Below, piece after piece: positions 10,225-18,738 of a DNA stretch of 64,000 nucleotides (within the stretch, counting starts at the first letter, position 1; each line of letters begins with the position of its first letter). The stretch lies in contig NZ_JAAFYS010000004.1 of the NCBI RefSeq assembly GCF_012070395.1, forward strand, positions 372,001 to 436,000, written 5' to 3'. Below the pieces are notes generated by a model. That model was not told the DNA's origin, did no database searches, and was given only the letters and a program-made list of their open reading frames with translations. The position numbers and the translations under genes are program-made. The stretch comes from Pseudoroseicyclus tamaricis (GTDB taxonomy: Bacteria; Pseudomonadota; Alphaproteobacteria; Rhodobacterales; Rhodobacteraceae).

Positions 10225-10680
10225 TCAGAACGGCCGGGCGATGACCATGACGACGATGATGATCAGCAGCACCGTCGGCACCTCGTTCACCATCCGGTAG
10301 GTCCGCCCCGTCCGCCGGTTCGTTCCCGCCTCGAACTCCTTGCGCTGCGCCGACAGCCAGCCGTGTACGCCGCTCAGCGCGATCACCCCCGCCGCTTTCA
10401 CCCAGGGCCAGCCCTGGCTCCAGTCGACCACGCCGGGCGTGAAGACGAGCATCAGCCCGAAGATCCACGTCGCGATCATTGCCGGGTTCATGATCGCCCG
10501 GAGAAGCCGCCGCTCCATCACCTTGAAGGTCTCGGCGGTCTCGGAGCCCTCCGTGGCCGCCTCCGCGTGATAGACGAAGAGCCGCGGCAGGTAGAACATC
10601 CCGGCCATCCACGCGACCATCGAGATCACGTGGAGCGACTTCGTCGTCGGATAGAACCAGGTGAGAAAATCGCCGATCAT
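10225..10680 (-). CDS. hemJ: Protoporphyrinogen IX oxidase HemJ
   Basis: Membrane protoporphyrinogen oxidase used in the penultimate step of heme synthesis by bacteria lacking HemG or HemY. The 151-residue length is typical. Four to five hydrophobic segments are visible, with the conserved histidine in SLHVISMVAWMAGMFYLPRLFVYH, the lysine of WPWVKAAGVIALSGVHGWLS and the basic RRTGRTYRMVNEVPT loop before the last helix. It is the last gene on this side of the candidate origin and is transcribed away from it. Confidence 0.93.
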   Translation of the reverse strand: MIGDFLTWFYPTTKSLHVISMVAWMAGMFYLPRLFVYHAEAATEGSETAETFKVMERRLLRAIMNPAMIATWIFGLMLVFTPGVVDWSQGWPWVKAAGVIALSGVHGWLSAQRKEFEAGTNRRTGRTYRMVNEVPTVLLIIIVVMVIARPF

Positions 10681-11072
10681 GCTGGGGCTCCCTTCTCCTC
10701 CTCTGAATCAAAGATTCTATAAGAAGGAAAGTAGTGGTGGTTGTAGGGGTGTGGACAAGTCGGGTCTCCAGACTTCTCCGCAGGCTTGTCCACAGATCTC
10801 CGGCGGCGCTCAGGAGAAGATGAACGAATCATGAATTACACAAGTAACTGATTTGAATAGTAATTTTCCGCTCCCCCTGCCCCGCTCCACAGATTGACTC
10901 TCCCCGGCCCCGCCACGCCCGCCAGAGTCGCTCACAGCCCCCGACTTGTTCCTATCCCCCGTGGGGGACTCGGGGCCCTGCTGCGGCGAAGCAGCGTCAA
11001 GCCCATGGGCAAGTCTGGCGGCTCGTGGCATTCACCCCTTTTACCCACCCCTCCCACCGACTCTTGTCCCCC
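10681..11072. other. Candidate chromosomal replication origin (oriC), non-coding
   Basis: No convincing gene fits this 392-bp gap. It has two inverted DnaA-box-like sequences, TGTGGACAA at 10750-10758 and TTGTCCACA at 10786-10794, each one base from TTATCCACA. A weaker CGCTCCACA is at 10883-10891, and TCATCCACA at 11076-11084 lies just inside maf. AT-rich stretches lie at 10704-10730 and 10818-10868 in otherwise GC-rich DNA. Seven GANTC sites (10705, 10713, 10826, 10896, 10925, 10967, 11059) recall the CcrM-controlled origin of Caulobacter. Leftward genes point left and rightward genes point right. The position between hemJ and maf matches the alphaproteobacterial hem-ori-maf order known from Caulobacter. 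Confidence 0.72.
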
Positions 11073-11675
11073 ATGTCATCCACAGCCCTCATTCTCGCCT
11101 CCGGCTCCGCCACGCGCGCCGCGCTCCTGACCCAGGTGCGCCTGCCCTTCGAGGTGTCGCCCGCCCGCGTCGACGAGGCCGCCATCCGCGCCTCGCTCGC
11201 GGCCGACGGCGCGGCACCCCGCGATGTGGCGGATGCCCTCGCCGAGGCGAAGGCGCGAAAGGCCTCCGGGCGGCACCCGGACCGGCTGGTCCTCGGCTCC
11301 GACCAGGTGCTCGTCCATGATCGCGAGATCCTCGCCAAGCCGGAGAGCCGGGAGCAGGCCGCGGCCCAGCTCGCCCGTCTCGCGGGTCAGACGCATGACC
11401 TCCTCTCCGCCGCCGTCCTCTACGAGGGCGGCGCGCCCGTCTGGCGCCACATCACCCGTGCGCGGCTGACCATGCATGCGCTGACGCCGGCGGAGATCGA
11501 GGAGTACCTCTCCCGCACCTGGCCGGGCGTCGCCGACAGCGTGGGCGGCTACAAGATCGAGGAGGAGGGGCTGGCGCTCTTCAGCAACATCGAGGGAGAT
11601 CAGGCCACCATCCTCGGCCTGCCGCTTCTGCCCCTCTTGTCATATCTGCGTCTACGCGGGACAGTCCGCGCATGA
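11073..11675 (+). CDS. maf: Maf-family nucleoside triphosphate pyrophosphatase
   Basis: Maf proteins hydrolyse dTTP/UTP or modified pyrimidine triphosphates and are linked to septum control. From the ATG at 11073 the protein is 200 residues, the usual size. Family motifs are LILASGSATRAALL at the N-terminus, VLGSDQVLV in the centre (catalytic aspartate) and GGYKIEEEGLALF near the C-terminus. An ATG 48 bases upstream would add a non-homologous leader and is rejected. The gene overlaps aroE by 4 bp, the first of a maf-aroE-coaE-dnaQ operon. Confidence 0.95.
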   Translation: MSSTALILASGSATRAALLTQVRLPFEVSPARVDEAAIRASLAADGAAPRDVADALAEAKARKASGRHPDRLVLGSDQVLVHDREILAKPESREQAAAQLARLAGQTHDLLSAAVLYEGGAPVWRHITRARLTMHALTPAEIEEYLSRTWPGVADSVGGYKIEEEGLALFSNIEGDQATILGLPLLPLLSYLRLRGTVRA

Positions 11676-12508
11676 GCGACGCTGCCTTCCCTCTCGCCGG
11701 TGTTCTGGGTTCCCCCATCGGCCATTCCCGCTCGCCCCGGTTGCATCGGCACTGGCTGAAAACCTATGGAATCAAGGGCGATTACGTCGCCCTCCCCGTG
11801 GGGGAGGATGATCTGGAGACGGTGCTGCGCACGCTGCCCAAGATGGGCTTCGTCGGCTGCAACGTCACCATCCCCCACAAGGTCGCCGTGCTCGGCATCG
11901 CCGATCACATCTCCGACCGGGCGACGCTGCTCGGCGCGGCCAACACGCTCATCTTCCGCGCCGACGGCGGCATCCATGCCGACAACACCGACGGCACCGG
12001 CTTTCTCGCCAATATCCGCCAGCAGGCGCCCGGCTGGTCGGCGGGGGACGGCCCCTGCGCCGTGCTCGGCGCCGGCGGTGCCGCTCGGGCGGTGATCGGG
12101 GCGCTGATCGAGGCAGGGGCGACCGAGATCCTGCTGTCCAACCGCACCCGCCCGAAGGCGGAGGGGCTGAAGCAGGATTTCGGCTCCAAGATCAAGGTGA
12201 TCGACTGGGTTCAGGCCGGCAATGCCGTCGAGGAGGCGCAGACCGTCGTCAATTGCACTTCCCTTGGGATGGAGGGCTGCCCGGAGCTGCGCGTGCCGCT
12301 CGACGGGCTCGCCCCCGGCAAGCTGGTGACCGATCTCGTCTACCAGCCGCTGGAAACCCGCCTCCTGCGGGAGGCGCGCGCCGCCGGCTGCACCACCGTC
12401 GACGGTCTGGGCATGTTGCTGCACCAGGCCGTGCCCGGGTTCGAGCGCTGGTTCGGCTTGAAGCCCGAGGTCGACGACGCCGCCCGCGCCGCCGCGCTCG
12501 GCCAATGA
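11672..12508 (+). CDS. aroE: Shikimate dehydrogenase (NADP+)
   Basis: Reduces 3-dehydroshikimate to shikimate with NADPH in aromatic amino acid synthesis. The 278 residues contain the shikimate-binding SRSPRLHRHWL (about 18-28), NVTIPHK with the catalytic lysine, ADNTDGTGF, and the NADP-binding VLGAGGAARAVIGAL followed by SNRTRPKAE. It overlaps maf by 4 bp and coaE by 4 bp (ATGA), so the operon is translationally coupled. Confidence 0.97.
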   Translation: MSDAAFPLAGVLGSPIGHSRSPRLHRHWLKTYGIKGDYVALPVGEDDLETVLRTLPKMGFVGCNVTIPHKVAVLGIADHISDRATLLGAANTLIFRADGGIHADNTDGTGFLANIRQQAPGWSAGDGPCAVLGAGGAARAVIGALIEAGATEILLSNRTRPKAEGLKQDFGSKIKVIDWVQAGNAVEEAQTVVNCTSLGMEGCPELRVPLDGLAPGKLVTDLVYQPLETRLLREARAAGCTTVDGLGMLLHQAVPGFERWFGLKPEVDDAARAAALGQ

Positions 12509-13113
12509 TCTCGCTCGGGCTCACGGGCTCCATCGGAACCGGCAAGAGCACGACGGCGCAGATGTTCGCCGAGGAAGGCGCTGCCATCTGGGATGCCGAC
12601 GCCGCCGTCCACCGCCTCTACGGCCCCGGCGGCGCGGCTGGCGCGGCGCTGGAGGAGGATTTCCACGATGCTGTCCGCCACGACGGCAGCATCGACAGGG
12701 TCCGCCTCGCGGCCCGCGTCACGCGCGATCCCGCCGCCTTCGAGCGGCTGGAGGAGATCATCCACCCCCTCGCCCGCGCCGACCGCTTCGCCTTCATGGC
12801 AACCGTCGATGCCGATGTCGTCGTCTGCGATATCCCTCTGCTCTTCGAGACGGCGCTGGATCTGGAGTTCGACGCGACCATCGTCACCACCTGCCCGCCG
12901 CAGATGCAGCGCCGCCGCGTGCTCGCCCGCAAGGGCATGACGGAGGAGCGGTTCAACGCCCTCCTCGCCCGCCAGATGCCGGATGCCGAGAAGCAGGAGC
13001 GGGCGAGCTACGTGATCGTCACCGACACGCCGGATCATGCCCGCGCGCAGGTGCGCGAGGTGCTGGCCGACGTGCTCGTCCGCTACCAGAAGCCGGAGAA
13101 CCCCGATGCGTGA
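12505..13113 (+). CDS. coaE: Dephospho-CoA kinase
   Basis: Last enzyme of coenzyme A synthesis; phosphorylates the 3'-hydroxyl of dephospho-CoA with ATP. The start at 12505 overlaps the aroE stop and gives 202 residues. The P-loop GLTGSIGTGKSTTAQMF lies at residues 5-21, DADAAVHRLY marks the CoA-binding lid region, and CDIPLLFETALD is the family signature in the middle. It overlaps dnaQ by 8 bp. Confidence 0.96.
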   Translation: MISLGLTGSIGTGKSTTAQMFAEEGAAIWDADAAVHRLYGPGGAAGAALEEDFHDAVRHDGSIDRVRLAARVTRDPAAFERLEEIIHPLARADRFAFMATVDADVVVCDIPLLFETALDLEFDATIVTTCPPQMQRRRVLARKGMTEERFNALLARQMPDAEKQERASYVIVTDTPDHARAQVREVLADVLVRYQKPENPDA

Positions 13114-13789
13114 GATCGTTCTCGACACCGAAACCACCGGCTTCGAGCCCGATACCGGCGACCGGATCGTCGAGATCGGCGCGGTGGAGCTTTCCGGCCA
13201 CCTGCCCACGGGGCGGACGTTTCACAAGTACCTGAACCCCCAGCGGGACATGCCGCAGGAGGCGTTCGAGGTGCACGGGCTGTCGGAGGAGTTCCTCTCC
13301 GACAAGCCGCTCTTCGCCGATCTGGCGGACGAGTTTCTCGCCTTCGTGGGCGATGCGAAGCTGGTGATCCACAACGCCGCCTTCGACATGAAATTTCTCA
13401 ATGCCGAGCTGCGCTGGGCCGGCCGGCCGCTGCTGCCGATGGAGCAGGCGATCGACACGGTCGCCATCGCGCGGCGCCGCTTCCCCGGCTCCCCGGCCTC
13501 GCTGGATGCGCTCTGCCGGCGCTTCGGGATCGACAACTCGGCACGCACCCTGCACGGGGCGCTGCTCGACTCGGAGATCCTGGCGGAGGTGTATCTGGAG
13601 CTGATCGGAGGTCGTCAGCCCGATTTCGCCCTCGGCGGCCCGTCGGCGAGCGCGAATGGCGCCACCGTCCCGGCCTGGCGGGCGCAGCCCCGGCCGGAGC
13701 CGCTGCCGTCCCGCCTGACGGAGGCCGAAAAGGCGGCGCATGCCGCCTTTGTCAAGAAAATCGAGGGCGCGCTCTGGCAGAATGCCTGA
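13106..13789 (+). CDS. dnaQ: DNA polymerase III epsilon subunit (3'-5' proofreading exonuclease)
   Basis: Proofreading subunit of the replicative polymerase. The 227 residues show the three exonuclease motifs: DTETTGF (ExoI, about 6-12), VIHNAAFDMKFLN (ExoII, about 89-101) and HGALLDSEILAEVY (ExoIII-epsilon, His and Asp). The C-terminal tail is proline-rich and probably carries the polymerase-binding segment. The start at 13106 overlaps coaE. It converges with secB across an 18-bp gap. Confidence 0.95.
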   Translation: MREIVLDTETTGFEPDTGDRIVEIGAVELSGHLPTGRTFHKYLNPQRDMPQEAFEVHGLSEEFLSDKPLFADLADEFLAFVGDAKLVIHNAAFDMKFLNAELRWAGRPLLPMEQAIDTVAIARRRFPGSPASLDALCRRFGIDNSARTLHGALLDSEILAEVYLELIGGRQPDFALGGPSASANGATVPAWRAQPRPEPLPSRLTEAEKAAHAAFVKKIEGALWQNA

Positions 13790-13807
13790 GCCGCGCCCGG
13801 TAGGGCC

Positions 13808-14344
13808 TCAGGCCTCGGCCGTCGGCGTTTCGCCCTGCGCGGCCTTCTGGGCCTGCAGGCGACGGGCGATCTCGGCCCGGTAAAGGGCGACGAAGTCGAT
13901 CGTCTCGAGGTTCACCGCCGGGAAGCCGCCGTCGCGCGTCATGTCGGAGACGATGCGGCGCAGGAACGGGAAGGTCATGCGCGGGCATTCGATCATCAGG
14001 TAGGCGTGCAGCTGCTCCTGCGCGACGCCTTTGACCTCGAACATGCCGGCATATTCGATCTCCAGCAGGAAGAGCACATTCTCGGTGCCCTTGGCCTTGG
14101 AGGTGATCTTCAGCTTGGTGACGACCTCGTAGGTATCCTCACCGCGCTTGCGGGCATCGAGGTTCACCTGAACCGAGACTTCCGGCACCGCGTCGGGCTG
14201 GGCGCCCTTCTGGCTCAGGACGTTCTCGAAAGAGAGGTCGCGGATGTACTGCGCGAGGATGCGCTGGCTGATCTGCTGCTGCGGAGCGGAGGCGCCGTTC
14301 GGCGCGCTGCCGTTGGATTCGGTCTCGGGCGTGTCGTCGGCCAT
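13808..14344 (-). CDS. secB: Protein-export chaperone SecB
   Basis: Tetrameric cytosolic chaperone that keeps pre-proteins unfolded and delivers them to SecA. The 178 residues include the core IRDLSFENVLS, VVTKLKITSKAKGTENVLFLLEIEYAGMF and the typical PFLRRIVSDMTRDGGFPAVNLETIDFVALY block. The N-terminal Asn/Gln/Ala-rich tail (about 1-30) and the alanine-rich C-terminal tail are longer than in E. coli, a common alphaproteobacterial feature. Confidence 0.96.
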   Translation of the reverse strand: MADDTPETESNGSAPNGASAPQQQISQRILAQYIRDLSFENVLSQKGAQPDAVPEVSVQVNLDARKRGEDTYEVVTKLKITSKAKGTENVLFLLEIEYAGMFEVKGVAQEQLHAYLMIECPRMTFPFLRRIVSDMTRDGGFPAVNLETIDFVALYRAEIARRLQAQKAAQGETPTAEA

Positions 14345-14464
14345 GTCAGGCTCCCGTTGGTAAAAATCGCGTTTGCGTAGCAGGCGGAGGCCTCCGCCTC
14401 AACGCAAAAGGCCGGGAGGGGCCGCCCGTGGGCTTCATGGCAAGGCCCGGAGGCCCCGCCGCCC

Positions 14465-14983
14465 TCAGTGCCGCGTCCAGCCGGAGGGCTGATGCGTCGG
14501 GCGCTTGCCGGGCGTCACCTCCTCGAAATCGGCGTCGATCACGTCGTCGCTGCGCGGCCCTTTCGTCCCCCGCGGCGCCGGCCCGGCGCCGGGGCCCGGC
14601 TGGCGCGGCGGCTGGCTGCCGTAGGTGAAGCTCTGCGCCACCACCCGGTCGCGCACCCGCTCAAAGACCCAGCGGCGCACGCCGGGCACCAGCAGCGCGA
14701 AGCCGCAGGCATCGGTGAAGAAGCCCGGCGTCAGCAGCAGCGCGCCGGAAACGAGGATCATCGCCCCGTGCGCGAGCGGCTCGGAGGGATCGCGCAGATC
14801 GTTGAAGCTGCGCTTGAGGTCGCCGAGGGCCCGCGCGCCTTCTCGGCGGACGAGCCACGTGCCGAGGATCGCGGTGATCACGACGATGGCCAGCGTCGGC
14901 CACAGGCCGATGGCGCCGCCCACCTGGATGAAGAGGGCGATCTCGATCAGCGGAACGGCGAGAAAGGCCGCGAATAGCCACAT
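14465..14983 (-). CDS. fxsA: FxsA family membrane protein
   Basis: Small inner-membrane protein of the FxsA family; in E. coli its overproduction relieves phage T7 exclusion by F plasmid, but its normal role is unclear. From the ATG at 14983 it is 172 residues with hydrophobic segments at about 1-20, 25-45 and 75-95, including PLIEIALFIQVGGAIG and the LLLTPGFFTDACGFALLVP motif. A polar proline-rich tail ends in an acidic DDVIDADFEEVTPG block. It is divergent from the Tim44-domain gene. Confidence 0.88.
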   Translation of the reverse strand: MWLFAAFLAVPLIEIALFIQVGGAIGLWPTLAIVVITAILGTWLVRREGARALGDLKRSFNDLRDPSEPLAHGAMILVSGALLLTPGFFTDACGFALLVPGVRRWVFERVRDRVVAQSFTYGSQPPRQPGPGAGPAPRGTKGPRSDDVIDADFEEVTPGKRPTHQPSGWTRH

Positions 14984-15127
14984 GGGCAGATCCTCCTGTC
15001 CGCCCGCACGAATGGTTGTGCGGGCCGGGTTTGGCGGGGGCCAAGGTGGACTCGGCCCCTTGCCCGCCCTAGATAGGGTCGAGACGCCCCATCGCAACGC
15101 ATAAGCCGCGGAAAGTCGCCTCCTGTT

Positions 15128-15790
15128 ATGAACGGTCCCGTCCTTCAGCTGCTCGTCCTCGCCGGTATTGCCATCTTCCTGATCCTGCGCCTGCGCAGCG
15201 TTCTGGGGACACGCGAGGGCTTCGAAAAGAAGCCGAGCCTCGAGCGCCCGGCCGACAGGCGCGGCCCGCGCCCCGAGCTCGAGGTGATAGAGGGCGGCCC
15301 CGACCGCGACATCACCGACCATGTGCCCGAGAAGTCCGACGCCGCCCGTGCGCTGGCCGACATGAAGCGGGCCGATCCGTCCTTCTCCGTCGGCGAGTTC
15401 CTGCACGGGGCCCGCGGCGCCTACGAGATGATCCTCATGGCGTTCGAGCATGGCGATCTCGCCTCCGTCCGCCCGTTCCTCTCCGACGAGGTCTACGAGG
15501 CTTTCGCCCAGGTGGTGGAGCAGCGCGAGCGCGAGGGCCTGCAGGTCGAGGCGAAGTTCGAGGGGCTCAACGAGCTCACCCTCTCCGACGCCGAGTATGA
15601 CAGCGAGAGCACCGAGGGCGAGGTTTCCGTCCGCTTCGTCAGCGAGATGATCTGGGCCGTCCGTGACCGCGCCGGCGACATCGTCGAAGGCTCGCTCACC
15701 GAGCGGCGTCGTCAGAAAGACGTGTGGACCTTCGCCCGCGTGATGACGAGCGACGATCCCAACTGGCAACTGGTCGCCACGGGCGAATGA
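15128..15790 (+). CDS. Tim44/TimA domain inner-membrane protein
   Basis: Bacterial Tim44-like protein of 220 residues: one N-terminal membrane anchor (about 5-22), a charged linker, then a Tim44-like domain from about residue 80 (FSVGEFLHGARGAYEMILMAFEHGD, then LRPFLSDEVYEAF-like VRPFLSDEVYEAF). In alphaproteobacteria this family is associated with the membrane and its function is not settled; mitochondrial Tim44 tethers Hsp70 to the import channel. Its stop overlaps the mltA start (ATGA), which suggests joint expression. Confidence 0.88.
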   Translation: MNGPVLQLLVLAGIAIFLILRLRSVLGTREGFEKKPSLERPADRRGPRPELEVIEGGPDRDITDHVPEKSDAARALADMKRADPSFSVGEFLHGARGAYEMILMAFEHGDLASVRPFLSDEVYEAFAQVVEQREREGLQVEAKFEGLNELTLSDAEYDSESTEGEVSVRFVSEMIWAVRDRAGDIVEGSLTERRRQKDVWTFARVMTSDDPNWQLVATGE

Positions 15791-16818
15791 TCCGGCGGGC
15801 CCTCGCCGGCCTGGCCTTCGTGCTGGCTGGGGCGGCTGCGCCCATGCCGGAGGCGCGCCTTCTTTCCTTCGATGACCTGTCCGGCTGGGCGGAGGATGAC
15901 CACGCCGCGGCGCTGGACGTCTTCCTCTCCACCTGCGGCGACATGCGCGGCCGCGACTGGGCGACGCTCTGCGCTTTCGCCCGCACCGGGCCGGAGCCGC
16001 GCGCCTTCTTCGAGCGGTTCTTCCTGCCCGTCGAATGGCAGGGGGAGGCGCTGTTCACCGGCTATTACGAGCCCGAGCTGCGGGGCGACCGCTGGCCGAG
16101 CGATTACTACCACGTCCCCCTCTACGCCCCGCCGCCGGAGCTGCCGACGAGCGGCCCCTGGCTGACGCGGCGCCAGATCGAGGAGACGGGCGTGATGGAG
16201 GATCGCGGTCTCGCCCTCGCCTGGGTGGCGGACCCGGTGGATGCCGTCTTCCTGCAGATCCAGGGCTCGGGCCGCATCCGCCTGCCCGGCGGCGAGATGA
16301 TGCGGCTCGGCTACGCCGCCGCCAACCGGCGCGAATATTCCTCGCTCGGCGAGATGCTCATCGAGCGGGGTATCTTCGAGCCCCACGAGGTCTCCGCCGA
16401 GCGCATCCGCGCTTGGGTGCGGGCGAACCCGGAGGAGGGGGCGGAGCTGATCCGCCGCAACGATTCCTACGTCTTCTTCCGGCGGGTCGATGACGTTCCC
16501 GCCGATCAGGGCCCGCTCGGCGCCATGAACCGCTCCGTCACGCCCATGCGCTCGCTGGCGGTCGACCCGGCCTACGTGCCACTCGGCGCGCCTGTCTGGA
16601 TGGAGAAGGCGGGGGCGGAGCCTATGGCGCGGCTGATGGTGGCGCAGGATACCGGCTCGGCCATCAAGGGGCCGCAGCGGGCGGACATCTTCTTCGGCAC
16701 CGGGCGCGAGGCGGGCAGGGCGGCCGGCACCATCCGCGATGGCGGGCGGCTGGTCATGCTCCTGCCCATACAGCTCGCCCATGCGGTTGCTGCGGACCCG
16801 GGCACCGAGATCCGCTGA
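15787..16818 (+). CDS. mltA: Membrane-bound lytic murein transglycosylase A (MltA)
   Basis: Cleaves peptidoglycan glycan strands to 1,6-anhydromuropeptides. The 343 residues have an N-terminal signal segment (about 1-22), the MltA domain (GYYEPELRG, then IQGSGRIRLPGGEMMRLGYAAANRREY) and the C-terminal 3D domain with VAQDTGSAIKGPQRADIFFG, whose aspartates include the catalytic acid. No lipobox cysteine is seen, unlike E. coli MltA. It overlaps both neighbours by 1-4 bp in a tim44-mltA-smr operon. Confidence 0.94.
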   Translation: MIRRALAGLAFVLAGAAAPMPEARLLSFDDLSGWAEDDHAAALDVFLSTCGDMRGRDWATLCAFARTGPEPRAFFERFFLPVEWQGEALFTGYYEPELRGDRWPSDYYHVPLYAPPPELPTSGPWLTRRQIEETGVMEDRGLALAWVADPVDAVFLQIQGSGRIRLPGGEMMRLGYAAANRREYSSLGEMLIERGIFEPHEVSAERIRAWVRANPEEGAELIRRNDSYVFFRRVDDVPADQGPLGAMNRSVTPMRSLAVDPAYVPLGAPVWMEKAGAEPMARLMVAQDTGSAIKGPQRADIFFGTGREAGRAAGTIRDGGRLVMLLPIQLAHAVAADPGTEIR

Positions 16819-17426
16819 TGCGCCGGCCCCGCCATCTCTCGCCGGAGGAGCGACGCCTCTGGGACAACGTCACGCGCCAGGCGGACCCGCTGCATCCGCG
16901 CGCCAAGACGGCGCCGCGCGAGCCGGCGCCCGTGGAGAAGCCCGAGCCCCGCAAGCCCGAGCCGCCGCGCAAGGAGGAGGCCCGCCTGCACGGCTTCCGC
17001 CTCGGCCAGAAGGCGCAGCCGAAGCCGGTGCAGGACGATCTGGCGCCGACGATGGCCGAGGCGCTGCGCGCCCGCCCGCCGGCGATGGACCACAAGGCAC
17101 ACAGGCGCATGACGCGCGGCAAGCTCACCCCCGATGCCCGGATCGACCTGCACGGCATGACGGCGGCCGAGGCGCACCCCTACCTCACGAGCTTCCTCCT
17201 CTCCGCCTATGGCGACGGGAAGCGGCTGGTTCTGGTGATCACCGGCAAGGGCAAGCGCCGCGACGAGCTGGCGCCGATGCCCGTGCGGCAGGGCGTGCTG
17301 CGCCACAACGTGCCGCACTGGCTGGCGCTGCCGCCCCTGCGCACGATCGTCATGCAGGTGACGCCGGCGCACATCCGCCACGGGGGCGAGGGGGCCTATT
17401 ACGTCTACCTACGCCGGCATCGCTGA
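16818..17426 (+). CDS. Smr/MutS2 C-terminal-like domain protein
   Basis: Stand-alone Smr protein of 202 residues. A basic, proline-rich N-terminal half (about 1-100) precedes the Smr domain with DLHGMTAAEAHPYL (about 113-126) and VLVITGKGKRR. Smr domains are nucleic-acid endonucleases or nicking modules, seen in MutS2 and stand-alone proteins such as YdaL; the cellular role here is not known. The start shares a base with the mltA stop, and the 3' end overlaps the convergent MFS gene by 18 bp. Confidence 0.88.
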   Translation: MRRPRHLSPEERRLWDNVTRQADPLHPRAKTAPREPAPVEKPEPRKPEPPRKEEARLHGFRLGQKAQPKPVQDDLAPTMAEALRARPPAMDHKAHRRMTRGKLTPDARIDLHGMTAAEAHPYLTSFLLSAYGDGKRLVLVITGKGKRRDELAPMPVRQGVLRHNVPHWLALPPLRTIVMQVTPAHIRHGGEGAYYVYLRRHR

Positions 17427-18632
17427 GGGGCGGGCGAAGAGGCTGAGCGCCACCCAGGCGAGCAGGGCGGCGAGGGCGAAGTAGACGGCGAAGGCGAGGA
17501 ACTGCGCCTCCATTCCGATGCCGCGGTCGAGCAGCCAGCCCGAAATGCCGGGGCCGAGCGCCGAGCCGAAGACCATGATCGAGGCATTGACCGACTTGAT
17601 CGCCCCGATGAAGCGCGTCCCGTACACATCCGCCCAGAAGGCCGCGACGACGGTGCCCGCCAGCCCCATGCCCATGCCGACGAAGCAGAGCGCGACGGCG
17701 GCGCCGAGCAGGCTCTCCGCCCCCGCCATCAGCACGAAGGCAGCAATGTAGGGCAGCAGGAACAGCCGCAGCATCCGCATCGGCCCGAAGCGGTCGATGG
17801 CGATGCCGGAGGCGAGCGTCGTACTGACGGAGACGGCCGTGAAGAGCGGCAGCAGGGCGACGAAGCCCGCCAGAGTCCACCCCTTTTCCGCCACAAGCTC
17901 GACCTGCTGGAACCACAGCACCGTGCCCCAGGAGGGCGGGCCGAGCAGCAGGGGCACGAGGCACCAGAAGAGCGGGTGGCGCAGCATCTCGCCCCGCGTC
18001 CAGTGCCGGTTGCCGATGCCGGCGCTCTCCTCTCCGGAGGCGAAGCTCTGCGGCGTCCGCTCGGAGCGCAGGAGGCGCAGAACACCGGGGAGCACCAGCA
18101 GCACCAGCCCGGCGGCGACGACCCAGAGCCAGCGCCAGTCCATCACCTCAGCCAGGGCCACGAAGGTGATCGGCAGCACCGCCTGCCCGAGCGCGAAGCC
18201 CATGGCAGCGACGGAGAGGGCCCGCCCGCGCGTGGCGACGAACCAGCGCGCCATGGCGACGGTCGAGAGCTGGCTCATCATGCCCTGCCCGAAGAAGCGC
18301 AGCGCGAAGATGGTCACCAGCAGCATCGGGATGCCGGAGAGGTTCGCCATCGACAGGCAGGCCAGCGCCAGCCCGGCCATCACGAAGCCCGCCAGCCGGC
18401 GCACGCGGAACCTGTCCGTCAGCGCGCCGGCCCAGAGCATCAGCGCGGCGGAGACCGAGGTCGCGATGGTATAGAGCCCGCCCCAGCCGCCGTGGCTCAG
18501 CCCCAGCTCGGCACGGATCTCATCGGAGAACAGCGCGATGAAGAAGGTCTGCCCGTAGGAGGAGCTGAAGGAGAGCAGGACCCCCGCAAGCAGGAAGAGC
18601 CAGTTCTCGCGGAGAAAGGTGAGGAAGGACAT
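17409..18632 (-). CDS. Major facilitator superfamily transporter
   Basis: Twelve-helix MFS permease of 407 residues. The loop after helix 2 reads GALTDRFRVRRLAG, the MFS motif A region (G-x3-D-R-x-G/R-x-R-R), with a weaker copy SGIAIDRFGPMRMLRL in the second half. The overall look (SSYGQTFFIALFSDEIRAELGLSHGGWGGLYT at the N-terminus) resembles oxalate/monocarboxylate-type and NNP-like drug-efflux permeases; the substrate is unknown. The ATG at 18632 is preferred over one 63 bases upstream, which would add a hydrophilic proline-rich leader. Confidence 0.85.
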   Translation of the reverse strand: MSFLTFLRENWLFLLAGVLLSFSSSYGQTFFIALFSDEIRAELGLSHGGWGGLYTIATSVSAALMLWAGALTDRFRVRRLAGFVMAGLALACLSMANLSGIPMLLVTIFALRFFGQGMMSQLSTVAMARWFVATRGRALSVAAMGFALGQAVLPITFVALAEVMDWRWLWVVAAGLVLLVLPGVLRLLRSERTPQSFASGEESAGIGNRHWTRGEMLRHPLFWCLVPLLLGPPSWGTVLWFQQVELVAEKGWTLAGFVALLPLFTAVSVSTTLASGIAIDRFGPMRMLRLFLLPYIAAFVLMAGAESLLGAAVALCFVGMGMGLAGTVVAAFWADVYGTRFIGAIKSVNASIMVFGSALGPGISGWLLDRGIGMEAQFLAFAVYFALAALLAWVALSLFARPSAMPA

Positions 18633-18701
18633 GGGCGTCTTCCTCTGCCTGTTTGGCGGGGAAGGGAAGGGCGGGGTTGCCAGAACCAAGGCCACGCACT
18701 A

Positions 18702-18731
18702 CCTGTCGCGTGTAACGTTACGCGTGACAGG
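18702..18731. promoter_or_regulatory. Palindromic operator ahead of higBA
   Basis: A 30-bp imperfect inverted repeat centred on AACGTT. The half CCTGTCGCGTGTAAC is followed by GTTACGCGTGACAGG, with 13 of 15 positions complementary. It sits immediately upstream of the toxin start, where HigA antitoxins autoregulate. The role is inferred from position and symmetry. Confidence 0.7.
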
Positions 18732-18738
18732 TTTTGAG

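Noticed and set aside
10810-11031. Short minus-strand frame in the candidate origin
   Set aside because: The translation is Gly/Arg/Ser-rich and unlike any known protein, it lacks a ribosome site, and it overlaps the proposed origin elements.
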